From: Bacteroidales bacterium
Lineage (GTDB): Bacteria > Bacteroidota > Bacteroidia > Bacteroidales > Paludibacteraceae
DNA: 35,613 nucleotides
Direction of reading: 5' to 3'
Assembly (NCBI GenBank): GCA_022783865.1
Contig: JALFYY010000014.1
Coordinates: 1 to 35,613 of the forward strand
This document shows, piece after piece, positions 15,804 through 27,222 of this stretch. Numbering within the stretch: position 1 is the stretch's first letter; each line of letters starts with the position of its first letter. Position numbers and translations under genes: made by a program. The notes under the pieces were generated by a model. It saw only the letters and a program-made list of their open reading frames with translations. It made no database searches and was not told where the DNA came from.

Positions 15804-16823
15804 ATGAAGATTGTAACTTTGGGCGAGATTATGCTTCGCCTTTCTCCCGACGGCAACGACCGTTTCATTCAATCAGAATCATTCCGTATCATCCCCGGCG
15901 GTGGTGAAGCCAATGTGGCTATATCCCTTGCCAACTACGGACACGATGCCTACTTTGTAAGCAAACTGCCCAAGCACGAAATCGGGCAAATCGCAGTAAA
16001 CGCACTCCGTCGTTACGGTGTCAACACACAATACATCGCCCGTGGAGGCGACCGTGTCGGACTCTATTATGCAGAGACAGGTGCTTCCATGCGCCCCAGT
16101 AAAGTCATTTACGACCGTGCACACTCCGCCATAGCGGAAGCCGATGCTGCAGACTTCGATTTCGATGCTATCATGGAGGGAGCCGACTGGTTCCACTGGT
16201 CGGGCATTACGCCTGCCATTTCCGACAAGGCTGCCTGCCTGACCCGTCTCGCTTGCGAAGCGGCAAAGCGGCACGGCGTTACCGTCAGCGTGGACCTCAA
16301 TTTCCGTAAGAAACTGTGGACCAGCGAAAAGGCTATCTCTATCATGCGTCCTTTGATGCAATACGTTGATGTTTGCATTGGTAATGAAGAAGATGCAGAA
16401 CTCTGTCTCGGCTTCAAACCCGATGCCGATGTCGAAGGCGGACAAACCGATGCCGCAGGCTACGAAGGTATCTTCCGTCAGATGATGCAGCAGTTCGGAT
16501 TCAAATACGTTGTATCTACCTTGCGCGAGTCTTACTCTGCCACCTTCAACGGCTGGAAAGCCCTTATCTACAACGGTAAGGAATTCTATCAGTCGAAACG
16601 CTACGAGATCAATCCCATTATCGACCGTGTTGGTGGTGGCGATTCGTTCTCCGGCGGCTTGATTCACGGTTTGCTTACCAAACCCACACAAGGCGAAGCC
16701 CTTGAGTTTGCCGTAGCGGCAAGTGCCCTCAAGCACACTGTTAACGGTGATTTCAACTTGGTAAGCATCGACGAGGTGGAAGCCCTCGCCAAAGGAAACG
16801 CTAACGGACGTGTACAACGCTAA
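15804..16823 (+). CDS. kdgK: 2-dehydro-3-deoxygluconokinase (PfkB family)
   Basis: KdgK phosphorylates 2-keto-3-deoxygluconate to the 6-phosphate using ATP. The 339-residue product is a PfkB-family sugar kinase. It opens [15 protein letters not shown], has the N-terminal [15 protein letters not shown] block (about 32-46) and carries the C-terminal signature [15 protein letters not shown], which contains the catalytic Asp. It is flanked by uxaC and eda, and the pathway context makes KDG kinase much likelier than fructo- or ribokinase. Just upstream is a 35-bp direct repeat rather than a normal spacer. Confidence 0.93.
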   Translation: MKIVTLGEIMLRLSPDGNDRFIQSESFRIIPGGGEANVAISLANYGHDAYFVSKLPKHEIGQIAVNALRRYGVNTQYIARGGDRVGLYYAETGASMRPSKVIYDRAHSAIAEADAADFDFDAIMEGADWFHWSGITPAISDKAACLTRLACEAAKRHGVTVSVDLNFRKKLWTSEKAISIMRPLMQYVDVCIGNEEDAELCLGFKPDADVEGGQTDAAGYEGIFRQMMQQFGFKYVVSTLRESYSATFNGWKALIYNGKEFYQSKRYEINPIIDRVGGGDSFSGGLIHGLLTKPTQGEALEFAVAASALKHTVNGDFNLVSIDEVEALAKGNANGRVQR

Positions 16824-16836
16824 ATCATTTACAAAG

Positions 16837-17502
16837 ATGAGTAAGTTTGATAAATTGGCCGTAATGGCAAAAATCGGCACTACCGGTATGGTGCCGGTAT
16901 TCTACCACAAGAATATAGAGGTATGCAAGAATGTGGTAAAAGCCTGTTATGAAGGCGGTGTGCGTGCCTTTGAGTTTACCAACCGCGGGGATTTTGCACA
17001 CGAAATATTCGGAGAATTGGTCAAGTGGGCGGACAAAGAATGTCCCGAACTGGCACTCGGTATAGGCAGTGTAGTGGATGCCCCTACGGCTGCCTTGTAC
17101 ATCCAGTTGGGAGCCAATTTCGTAGTCGGACCGCTTTTCAACGCCGACATTGCTCCCGTATGCAACCGCCGTCTTGTTCCCTATTGCCCCGGCTGCGGTA
17201 CTGTAACGGAAATCGGTAAGGCGCAGGAACTCGGTTGCGACCTCACCAAACTCTTCCCCGGTGACGTCTATGGTCCTAACATGGTGAAAGGTCTGAAAGC
17301 ACCTATGCCATGGTCGAAGATTATGGTAACCGGCGGTGTAGCACCCGAAAAAGACAACTTGGAGAAATGGTTCAAAGCCGGTGTTTACTGCGTCGGTATG
17401 GGTTCCAAACTCTTCCCTAAAGAGGTAGTTGCTGCCGGCGATTGGAAGTACGTCACCGACAAATGCCGTGAGTGCCTCGATATCATTGCCGCAGTCCGCT
17501 AA
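16837..17502 (+). CDS. eda: KDPG/KHG aldolase
   Basis: This aldolase splits 2-keto-3-deoxy-6-phosphogluconate into pyruvate and glyceraldehyde 3-phosphate. The start is placed at 16837 ([14 protein letters not shown]), giving 221 residues; an in-frame ATG 27 nt upstream overlaps the kdgK stop and adds unrelated residues. Visible family features are FEFTNRG (the Glu position of the EvTLRT motif), GANFVVGP, and TKLFPGD, where the Lys aligns with the Schiff-base lysine of E. coli Eda. It lies 13 nt after kdgK and completes the lower hexuronate pathway. A strong perfect hairpin follows it. Confidence 0.94.
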   Translation: MSKFDKLAVMAKIGTTGMVPVFYHKNIEVCKNVVKACYEGGVRAFEFTNRGDFAHEIFGELVKWADKECPELALGIGSVVDAPTAALYIQLGANFVVGPLFNADIAPVCNRRLVPYCPGCGTVTEIGKAQELGCDLTKLFPGDVYGPNMVKGLKAPMPWSKIMVTGGVAPEKDNLEKWFKAGVYCVGMGSKLFPKEVVAAGDWKYVTDKCRECLDIIAAVR

Positions 17503-17508
17503 AATATT

Positions 17509-17543
17509 AATTACTATGCAGGCGTTTCGCCTGCATAGTAATT
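17509..17543 (+). terminator. Perfect 16-bp hairpin between eda and the transporter gene
   Basis: AATTACTATGCAGGCG and its exact complement flank a TTT loop. No clean T tract follows (TGTAATTC), and the transporter starts only 35 nt later in the same direction. It may be a partial terminator, an mRNA-stabilising structure that sets the ratio of enzyme to transporter, or a mobile palindromic repeat. Confidence 0.5.
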
Positions 17544-17578
17544 GTAATTCGTAAATCTATAAATTGTAAATTAACATC

Positions 17579-19027
17579 ATGTCAACACAACAAAAACTGA
17601 TGACCAATTGGCGCTGGTGGCTCTGTTCGTTGCTCTTTGTCGCAACCACAGTCAACTACCTCGACCGCCAAGTGCTTTCCCTCACATGGGAAGAGTTTAT
17701 CAAACCCGAATTCCATTGGACGGATGCCCACTATGGTCAGATAACCGGCTTCTTCTCCATCTTCTACGCTATCGCTTGTCTCTTTGCAGGCAAGTTCGTC
17801 GATTGGATGGGGACCAAGAAAGGCTATCTTATCGCTATCGGCGTTTGGTCGGCAGGCGCCTGCCTCCATGCCGCTTGCGGATGGGCAACCATGCACATCG
17901 AAGGCTACGAAACACTGGCAGCCATGAAAGCCGTTGAAGCAGGAAGCAATGCCGCTTTGGCTATTGCCACCACTTCGGTCTGGCTCTTCCTCCTTTGCCG
18001 TGGTATATTGGCTTTGGGTGAAGCAGGTAACTTCCCTGCAGCCATCAAGGTGACGGCAGAATATTTCCCTAAGAAGGACCGTGCATTTGCCACTTCTCTT
18101 TTCAATGCCGGAGCATCGGTAGGTGCTTTGGCTGCACCGCTTTGCATTCCGCCATTGGCGAAGCACCTCGGTTGGGAATGGGCATTCATCATTATCGGTG
18201 CTTTGGGCTTTATCTGGATGTTCTTCTGGCAGTTCATGTACGAGAAACCGGAAAAGAGCAAATACGTGAACGAAGCGGAATTGGCTTATATCCACCAGGA
18301 CGATGCCGATTCTCAAGCAACCGCAACACAAGCCACCGAAGAAAAGTCGATTCCTATGCTCCAATGCTTTGGTTACAAACAGACTTGGGCATTCATTGCC
18401 GGTAAGTTCTTTACCGATGGTGTATGGTGGTTCTTCCTTTTCTGGGCACCTTCGTATTTCCAGAACCAGTTCGACGCTCCCGCTTCTTCACTGTTGGGAC
18501 AAGGATTGATTTTCACGCTCTATGCCATTGTAACGGTACTCTCCATCTTTGGCGGTTATTTGCCAAAACTCTTTGTGGAGAAACGCGGAATGGAGCCTTA
18601 TGCAGAACGTATGCTCTCTATGTTGCTGTTCGCCTTCTTCCCTTTGGTTGCCCTGTTGGCACAACCGTTGGGGCAGTTCTCTCCTTGGTTCCCTGCCGTA
18701 CTGATTGGTTTGGCAGGTGCAGGACACCAGGCATGGTCGGCTAACCTCTTCTCCACCATTGGCGATATGTTCCCTAAGTCCACTGTTGCCACTATTACGG
18801 GTATCGGTGCCATGGCAGGAGGTATAGGCTCCATGCTCATTCAGATGTGTGCCGGTAATCTGTTCACTTATGCCGAGAATGCAGGTGCTGCTTTCAGTTT
18901 CCTTGGTTTCGAAGGCAAACCTGCCGGCTACTTCATCATGTTCTGCTTCTGTGGTTTGGCTTACCTGATTGCATGGTCACTGATGAAAGCCCTCGTACCG
19001 AAGTACAAACCCGTTATTACGAAATAA
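17579..19027 (+). CDS. MFS hexuronate-type transporter
   Basis: The 482-residue product is a major facilitator of the anion:cation symporter group that includes ExuT of E. coli. It has about twelve membrane helices, the N-terminal signature NYLDRQVLS, the FAGKFVDWMGTKKGY loop between helices 2 and 3, and GEAGNFPAAIKVTAEYFP in the first half, all typical of hexuronate and sugar-acid transporters. Its position at the end of the uxaC-kdgK-eda run supports hexuronate:proton uptake across the inner membrane. The exact substrate (glucuronate or galacturonate) cannot be told. A strong bidirectional terminator follows. Confidence 0.9.
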   Translation: MSTQQKLMTNWRWWLCSLLFVATTVNYLDRQVLSLTWEEFIKPEFHWTDAHYGQITGFFSIFYAIACLFAGKFVDWMGTKKGYLIAIGVWSAGACLHAACGWATMHIEGYETLAAMKAVEAGSNAALAIATTSVWLFLLCRGILALGEAGNFPAAIKVTAEYFPKKDRAFATSLFNAGASVGALAAPLCIPPLAKHLGWEWAFIIIGALGFIWMFFWQFMYEKPEKSKYVNEAELAYIHQDDADSQATATQATEEKSIPMLQCFGYKQTWAFIAGKFFTDGVWWFFLFWAPSYFQNQFDAPASSLLGQGLIFTLYAIVTVLSIFGGYLPKLFVEKRGMEPYAERMLSMLLFAFFPLVALLAQPLGQFSPWFPAVLIGLAGAGHQAWSANLFSTIGDMFPKSTVATITGIGAMAGGIGSMLIQMCAGNLFTYAENAGAAFSFLGFEGKPAGYFIMFCFCGLAYLIAWSLMKALVPKYKPVITK

Positions 19028-19050
19028 ACACTATTCCGTAGTACAAGCCA

Positions 19051-19098
19051 AACAGAACAAGAGACGTAGCACACAACAACTGCGTCTCTTGTTCTGTT
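19051..19098. terminator. Bidirectional terminator between convergent genes
   Basis: AACAGAACAAGAGACGTAG (19051-19069) pairs with 19080-19098 over 19 positions, with one G-T pair and a 10-nt loop. It lies between the convergent transporter and FecCD-type permease genes and can serve both. Confidence 0.75.
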
Positions 19099-19133
19099 TC
19101 ATACTTGCCCTCTCCAATGAGCAAACAAACAGG

Positions 19134-20144
19134 CTATTTCTTGAGAATAATCCAGATAATAATAGGAGCACCGAAGAGTGCCGATACGGTAGAAATCGGC
19201 AACGGATAAGTAAATAGCGACGAAAGTATATCACACAACAACAGCAGATTGGCTCCCACCAAAGCGGAAGCGGGCAACGTGATACGATGGTTAGAAGTGC
19301 GGAACAAGCCCCTTGCCATATGCGGAACAGCAACACCCACAAAAGCTATCGGTCCGCAAAAAGCTGTGATAGAACCCGCCAACAGTCCGGTTGCCAACAC
19401 AATCAGACGACGTGTACGGGCAATATTCACACCCAAACTACGGGCATAGTTTTCTCCTAACAACAAGCCGTTCAACGGTTTGAGCAGCACAACGGAAAGC
19501 AACATACCCAACAGGCAAACAGGCAGCAATATCTGCATTTGCGTCCATCCTACCGACGAAAGACTCCCCAAAGTCCATACAATAAAGAGTTTCAGCGCAT
19601 CAGGATTGGCAAAGTTCTGCAACAAATTGACCAACGCACCGGCAATACTGCCAAACATCATACCCACAATCAGCAAAGAGACATTGTTTTTCAGTCTGTA
19701 AGAAAACGCCAACACAAGCAGCAACACCACCGAAGCCCCCGCAATAGCAGCAAAAATAGTGAGCCAACTGCTTGCTGCAAAGCCTAACAGTGTGCCTAAC
19801 AGCACCACTGCCGCCACCCCCAAAGAAGCTCCGGAACTCACACCCAATATATAAGGTCCTGCCAAAGGATTGCGAAACAAAGTTTGCATCAACAGTCCCG
19901 AAACCGACAGTGACGCACCAGCCAAAAGCGCCGTAACAGCTTTAGGCAAACGCAGATTCAGCAGGATTTGCCTGAGCAATGGATCAGCAGCAGAGAAGAT
20001 ATCCGCAAAAGAGAAACGCACTGCACCTATACACAAGTCCAAACAGAAAAGCACAACGAGCAAGACCGACAAGCCCACAAACAAGCCCAAGTTACCTGCC
20101 ACAGAAAGCGTATGCTGACGAGCGTTCATCTTTTTCATCATCAT
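19134..20144 (-). CDS. FecCD-family ABC transporter permease
   Basis: This is the membrane subunit of a siderophore, haem or cobalamin ABC importer. The 336 residues form about nine to ten hydrophobic helices with family blocks LRLPKAVTALLAGASLSVSGLLMQTLFRNPLAGPYILGVSSGASLG (about 62-107) and the GPIAFVGVAVPHMAR cytoplasmic loop that contacts the ATPase. The start overlaps the nitroreductase stop by one base (TAATG); a Met six codons in is an alternative. No substrate-binding protein or ATPase gene is nearby. The gene is followed by the shared terminator, so its partners must be encoded elsewhere, or those genes have been lost. Confidence 0.9.
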   Translation of the reverse strand: MMMKKMNARQHTLSVAGNLGLFVGLSVLLVVLFCLDLCIGAVRFSFADIFSAADPLLRQILLNLRLPKAVTALLAGASLSVSGLLMQTLFRNPLAGPYILGVSSGASLGVAAVVLLGTLLGFAASSWLTIFAAIAGASVVLLLVLAFSYRLKNNVSLLIVGMMFGSIAGALVNLLQNFANPDALKLFIVWTLGSLSSVGWTQMQILLPVCLLGMLLSVVLLKPLNGLLLGENYARSLGVNIARTRRLIVLATGLLAGSITAFCGPIAFVGVAVPHMARGLFRTSNHRITLPASALVGANLLLLCDILSSLFTYPLPISTVSALFGAPIIIWIILKK

Positions 20145-20884
20145 TACATAAAGAGTTGCTCACGAAGTACTTGCAGGAACTTCTCCGAAAAAAGTTCACA
20201 AGCCTCTTTGGTATAACGCACATCGGTAAACACTTGTGCCAAAGTCTGTTTCCCGTTTTCCGCAATGAATTGCCGGGACGACGGAAGTGCTTCTTTTTCA
20301 GCATAAAGGCGGTCGATATCCTGCGGCGTAAAATCAGTATAATGCTCGTGATGTACGATGGCATCAAGCGGAAGACGGTCTTGCAACTCAGGCATTTCGG
20401 CAGGATATCCCAATGTGACAGTCGTAATAGGCACTACCCTCTTTGGCAGATCCAGTACCCGGATAATATCGCCTGCATTATAGGTCGTTGTACCCAAATA
20501 GCAAAGCCCCAAGCCTTCTTTTTCAGCTATATTGGCAAAGGTCTGGGCAAAAAGACAAGTATCGATAGCCGCCCCTATGAACGACTGGAAATTATCATAC
20601 CCATGCTTGGCCTGACGTGCATCGCACCAATGGCAGAAACGATTGTAGTCGGCACAAAAAGTGAGTACTACAGGGGCTTCCGTCACCATCGGCTGATTGA
20701 AATGTGCCGGTGCCAAGGCTTCTTTCTGAGCCTTATCGCGTGTTACTATCACGCTGTAAGTCTGCATATTACCCGTATTGGAAGCACGGCAGGCAGTCTC
20801 CAACATCCAGTTGAGCAACTGCTCATCAACATCTTGCTTGGTATATTGCCGTATGGTACAGCGCGATTGGAAATCCATAGACAT
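20144..20884 (-). CDS. Nitroreductase-family protein
   Basis: This is an FMN-dependent NAD(P)H oxidoreductase of the nitroreductase fold. The start at 20884 (MSMDFQSRCTIRQY) gives 246 residues; the frame is open further upstream, but that part crosses the promoter at 20914-20944. Visible features are SRCTIRQY (FMN phosphate contact, family pattern RrSvRkf), ASNTGNMQTYSVIVTRD and GLGLCYLGT. The natural substrate is unknown. It is translationally coupled to the FecCD-type permease gene, so a role in reducing an imported iron complex or cofactor is conceivable but speculative. Confidence 0.9.
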   Translation of the reverse strand: MSMDFQSRCTIRQYTKQDVDEQLLNWMLETACRASNTGNMQTYSVIVTRDKAQKEALAPAHFNQPMVTEAPVVLTFCADYNRFCHWCDARQAKHGYDNFQSFIGAAIDTCLFAQTFANIAEKEGLGLCYLGTTTYNAGDIIRVLDLPKRVVPITTVTLGYPAEMPELQDRLPLDAIVHHEHYTDFTPQDIDRLYAEKEALPSSRQFIAENGKQTLAQVFTDVRYTKEACELFSEKFLQVLREQLFM

Positions 20885-20913
20885 ATTTATATAGGTTTTG
20901 TTATAATACAGCG

Positions 20914-20944
20914 CAAAGGTACAAAATATATTGCAATTGGACAA
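20914..20944 (-). promoter_or_regulatory. Bacteroidota-type promoter of the nitroreductase/permease operon
   Basis: On the minus strand, TTG, a 20-nt spacer and TACCTTTG match the -33/-7 consensus. The start would be near 20907, about 23 nt before the ATG at 20884, which fixes that start codon. Confidence 0.7.
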
Positions 20945-21002
20945 TTTGACCGGACATAGCCCTATTTCACTATTGACAATTCCTCATCCCATTGTGTCAC
21001 AT

Positions 21003-21055
21003 AACCCCTGTATAACCCTTGTATGACCCTTGCGAGGGGTGCATGAGGAGTGCGG
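21003..21055. repeat. 11-bp-period repeat array, inverted relative of 7213-7267
   Basis: Consecutive 11-mers read TAACCCCTGTA, TAACCCTTGTA, TGACCCTTGCG, AGGGGTGCATG. Its reverse complement aligns with the array at 7213-7267 through GCACCCCTC, GGGTCATACA and GGGTT, so the two are dispersed copies of one element in opposite orientation. Confidence 0.65.
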
Positions 21056-21227
21056 CAGAATGCCTACTCGAAAAGCAGATACAATATAGATTTGAAATAC
21101 ACCGAATTGGAAGGCAATTGTTTCTACATCAAATTCCGTTAACTGACTCATTGATTTTCATTGTAATTTATTGCACAGCATTTCATTTTATTTCCGTTTG
21201 CAAATGTATAACCATTCCGTCATATTC

Positions 21228-21249
21228 CATTCCCAAACTTTCGGGAATG
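21228..21249. promoter_or_regulatory. Inverted repeat CATTCCC-N8-GGGAATG
   Basis: A perfect 7-bp inverted repeat lies 20 bp upstream of a lone TATCTTTG -7-like element (21269-21276). It may be an operator for an upstream promoter of the nuclease-ligA-dapA unit. The role is inferred from position only. Confidence 0.35.
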
Positions 21250-21449
21250 AAAACAGCAGAAAATACATTATCTTTGCAGGCGAAAATGCAAATGCGCCTG
21301 CGTTCCTACGACAGTATCATCCGATAATATATTCACGGCACTTTATACGGAAACCAACGGGAAACCGGATATTATAGAAACACAAGCAATCAGTTGCGTT
21401 GACGGATTGAGTGGATGCAGGTGCGTTTATACAAAAAAAACGGCAAGAG

Positions 21450-21480
21450 TTTGGATATTGCAGAAAAAGCAGTATCTTTG
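21450..21480 (+). promoter_or_regulatory. Bacteroidota-type promoter of the nuclease-ligA-dapA unit
   Basis: TTTG (21450-21453), a 19-nt spacer and TATCTTTG (21473-21480) match the consensus exactly. Transcription would begin near 21487, about 78 nt before the ATG at 21565, so in-frame ATGs further upstream are not used from this promoter. Confidence 0.75.
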
Positions 21481-21564
21481 CAATCGGTAAATTGGCAAAG
21501 TGCAAATACACCCGTCAACATGCCACAAAACAAAATAACAAACAGAATAAACAACCAAGACAAC

Positions 21565-25195
<3,631 letters not shown>

Positions 25196-25200
25196 CGAGT

Positions 25201-25725
25201 ATGAGTTTAAGCAAATCATTATATAACAAACAGCTGCGCAAGCAAAAGCGACAGGCAAAGGCGTTCCCCGATTTTGCTCGGGTGAATAGCATTTTGGTGC
25301 TGTTCGAGAGCGACAAAGCAGAAGCCAATCTTGAAATTCAGAAGATACTGCGGCAACTCTTCCACGAAGGAAAGAGCGTTGAAGCAATAGGCTATCTGCC
25401 TAAAAGAGAAAGCATTACAGCCAAATCAGAGCACTATCGTATCTTCGACAAAAACGACTTTTCGCTCCTTTGGAAGCCCGACAAAGCCATTCGCAACCAC
25501 CTGCAGAAACGGCATTACGATTTGCTCATCGATCTGACGCTCCGCCCTATCCTGCCCTTGCAGTATATTGCCCTCATGGCGGATGCCGGTTTCAAAACGG
25601 GACGACAGACCGAAGCGCCTTATCTGTACGACTTTATGATACAATTGCAAGGAACGGAAGACGCCCGATATCTGTATGAACAAATCAGATACTATTTGGA
25701 ACTGATTAAAACCCAAGACATATGA
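25201..25725 (+). CDS. DUF6913-family protein, function unknown
   Basis: The 174-residue soluble protein has a basic N-terminus (NKQLRKQKRQAKAF) followed by an alpha/beta region (SILVLFESDKAEANLEIQKIL...YDLLIDLTLRPILPLQYIALMADAGFKTG). I recognise it only as the small protein that sits between ligA and dapA in Bacteroides-like genomes. It starts 5 nt after ligA and overlaps dapA by 4 nt (ATGA), indicating translational coupling. No enzymatic motif is evident. Confidence 0.85.
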   Translation: MSLSKSLYNKQLRKQKRQAKAFPDFARVNSILVLFESDKAEANLEIQKILRQLFHEGKSVEAIGYLPKRESITAKSEHYRIFDKNDFSLLWKPDKAIRNHLQKRHYDLLIDLTLRPILPLQYIALMADAGFKTGRQTEAPYLYDFMIQLQGTEDARYLYEQIRYYLELIKTQDI

Positions 25726-26594
25726 ACGACCAACTCCGGGGATTAGGCACTGCCCTCATCACTCCCTTCAAGAACGACAAAAGCATTGATTATGAGGCAT
25801 TAGACCGTCTCATCGACCGACAGATAGCCGAAGGAGTGGATTATATCGTGGTGTTGGGAACCACCGGCGAGGCAGCCACTTTGACCGAAACGGAGAAAAG
25901 CGAAATACAACAGCATGTAGCGCAATATGTTTGTCATCGTGTGCCTTTGGTTTTGGGCATGGGCGGAAACAATACGGCACAATTGACAGACCGGATACGC
26001 AAGACGGATTTGAGCCCATATGCAGCCTTGTTGAGCGTTTGCCCGTTCTACAACAAACCATCGCAAGAGGGTCTGTATCAGCACTTTTGCGCCGTGGCAG
26101 AGGCATCGCCTATACCAGTCATCTTATACAACGTACCCGGTCGGACGGGCGTGAATCTTTTGCCCGAGACCGTAATGCGGATTTATGCGGCACAGCCCGG
26201 CAAAATTGCAGGCGTGAAAGAAGCATCAGGCAACGTGGCGCAAATCAAGGAGTTGATTCGCTTGGCGAAAGACAAACTATGGGTCATTTCGGGCGACGAC
26301 GGCATTACAAGCGAACTGATGGAAGCCGGTGCTGCAGGACTGATTTCGGTGGCAGCCAACGCCTTCACGAGCGACTTCCGCAAGATTGTTTACAACACCG
26401 GTAACGAGGGTGCTGCGCTGCAGCAGCGTTATGCAGAACTGGTGCGTCTCTTGTTTGTCGAAGGCAATCCTGCCGGCATCAAAACCGTATTGGCGCAAAT
26501 GGGTATCATCCAAAACGAACTCCGCTTGCCGTTGGTGAGCAACTCCGAGCAAGTCCGGCAAGAGATCCGTGAAGCAATGGAGTCATTGCAGTAA
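25722..26594 (+). CDS. dapA: 4-hydroxy-tetrahydrodipicolinate synthase
   Basis: DapA condenses pyruvate with aspartate semialdehyde, the first committed step towards lysine and diaminopimelate for peptidoglycan. The 290-residue TIM barrel shows the family motifs in order: ITPF near the start, GTTGEAATLT (Thr pair), YNVPGRTG (active-site Tyr) and KIAGVKEASGN with the Schiff-base Lys, then GDDG. It overlaps the preceding gene by 4 nt and is the last gene of the nuclease-ligA unit. No convincing hairpin terminator follows. Confidence 0.97.
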   Translation: MNDQLRGLGTALITPFKNDKSIDYEALDRLIDRQIAEGVDYIVVLGTTGEAATLTETEKSEIQQHVAQYVCHRVPLVLGMGGNNTAQLTDRIRKTDLSPYAALLSVCPFYNKPSQEGLYQHFCAVAEASPIPVILYNVPGRTGVNLLPETVMRIYAAQPGKIAGVKEASGNVAQIKELIRLAKDKLWVISGDDGITSELMEAGAAGLISVAANAFTSDFRKIVYNTGNEGAALQQRYAELVRLLFVEGNPAGIKTVLAQMGIIQNELRLPLVSNSEQVRQEIREAMESLQ

Positions 26595-26694
26595 AACCGC
26601 TCTCCGCCATCAAGGCGAACGGACAGGCGGCAATCTCCGAGCCTGAAAGTCACAAATTTCAAGTTTGGAAGCCCCTACTTTCGCTATGGGTTTC

Positions 26695-26727
26695 CTTTAG
26701 GGATACTTTAGGGATACCTTAGGGATA
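26695..26727. repeat. Three tandem 11-bp units (CTTTAGGGATA), second locus
   Basis: The units read CTTTAGGGATA, CTTTAGGGATA and CCTTAGGGATA. The same triplet with one change is at 5319-5351. Orientation is the same and both are followed by GC. Confidence 0.85.
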
Positions 26728-26883
26728 GCTTACCCTTGGCGAAGCAAATTCGGAGAACAATGCTGTTTTCCCAAGATACATGAAATACACCGCAGCAAAC
26801 TGCATAAAGGTTCAACAAACAGGTGCGCAAAAAGCAGATGTTCTGTCCGTGCAAAGATGTCTCTACGATACAAATCCACTATA

Positions 26884-26917
26884 TAAAAAGAAAACGGAAA
26901 CCATAAGATTTCCGTTT
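26884..26917 (-). terminator. Intrinsic terminator of tRNA-Lys
   Basis: Read on the minus strand, AAACGGAAA and TTTCCGTTT form a perfect 9-bp stem with an 8-nt loop, followed by TTTTCTTTTT-like sequence. It begins 2 nt after the tRNA 3' end. Confidence 0.8.
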
Positions 26918-26918
26918 G

Positions 26919-26991
26919 TGAACCAGCTGGGGCTCGAACCCAGGACCCCATCCTTAAAAGGGATGTGCTCTACCTGCTGAGCTACTGATTC
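26919..26991 (-). tRNA. tRNA-Lys (anticodon TTT)
   Basis: The 73-nt minus-strand sequence folds into a full cloverleaf: acceptor GAATCAG/CTGGTTC (one G-T pair), D stem GCTC/GAGC, anticodon stem CATCC/GGATG with loop CTTTTAA, T stem CTGGG/CCCAG with loop TTCGAGC, and discriminator A. The anticodon TTT reads lysine codons. The CCA end is not encoded, so it must be added after transcription. It has its own promoter and terminator. Confidence 0.97.
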
Positions 26992-27030
26992 ATCATTATT
27001 TACCCACATTTTGTTTCTCAGAAACGGCTG

Positions 27031-27061
27031 CAAAGGTACTGCTTATTTTTGAGATGTGCAA
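27031..27061 (-). promoter_or_regulatory. Promoter of tRNA-Lys
   Basis: On the minus strand, TTG, a 20-nt spacer and TACCTTTG match the Bacteroidota consensus. The start would be about 33 nt upstream of the mature tRNA 5' end. Confidence 0.75.
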
Positions 27062-27222
27062 TAGTTAGAACGATTTTTTTGCTACTTTTACTTAGAAAAA
27101 CAGATATGCTACAACGATAGTATTATACTTCAACAAGTTACAAACAGCGGTTGTGCTCGATTTTTAGAGGAAGAATGATTATAAAAACACGCAAAAGAAG
27201 ATTATTCCCGAGTTGACGGTCC

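Larger units (their letters stand above)
20945..21564. other. 620-bp intergenic region with repeats and promoters
   Basis: I see no credible gene. The region holds TTGACAAT-type filler, an 11-bp-period array (21003-21055), an inverted repeat CATTCCC-N8-GGGAATG (21228-21249), a lone -7-like TATCTTTG (21269-21276), and the full promoter of the nuclease-ligA unit (21450-21480). The open frame beginning at 21019 is made partly of repeat and has no protein-like character. Confidence 0.65.
26595..26918. other. Intergenic region after dapA
   Basis: There is no gene here. It contains the 11-bp triplet repeat at 26695-26727 and, at its right end, the minus-strand tRNA terminator. I see no clear terminator for dapA. 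Confidence 0.6.

Noticed and set aside
15879..16880. 333-codon minus-strand open frame
   Set aside because: It is antisense to kdgK, which carries both PfkB signatures.
17509..17543. Riboswitch before the transporter
   Set aside because: It is a single simple hairpin with no conserved aptamer-like elements.
21019..21327. 102-codon plus-strand open frame between nitroreductase and nuclease genes
   Set aside because: It begins inside an 11-bp repeat array and has no signal, domain or promoter in register.
21415..21564. Upstream in-frame start of the nuclease (50 extra residues)
   Set aside because: It precedes the consensus promoter at 21450-21480 and would bury the signal peptide.
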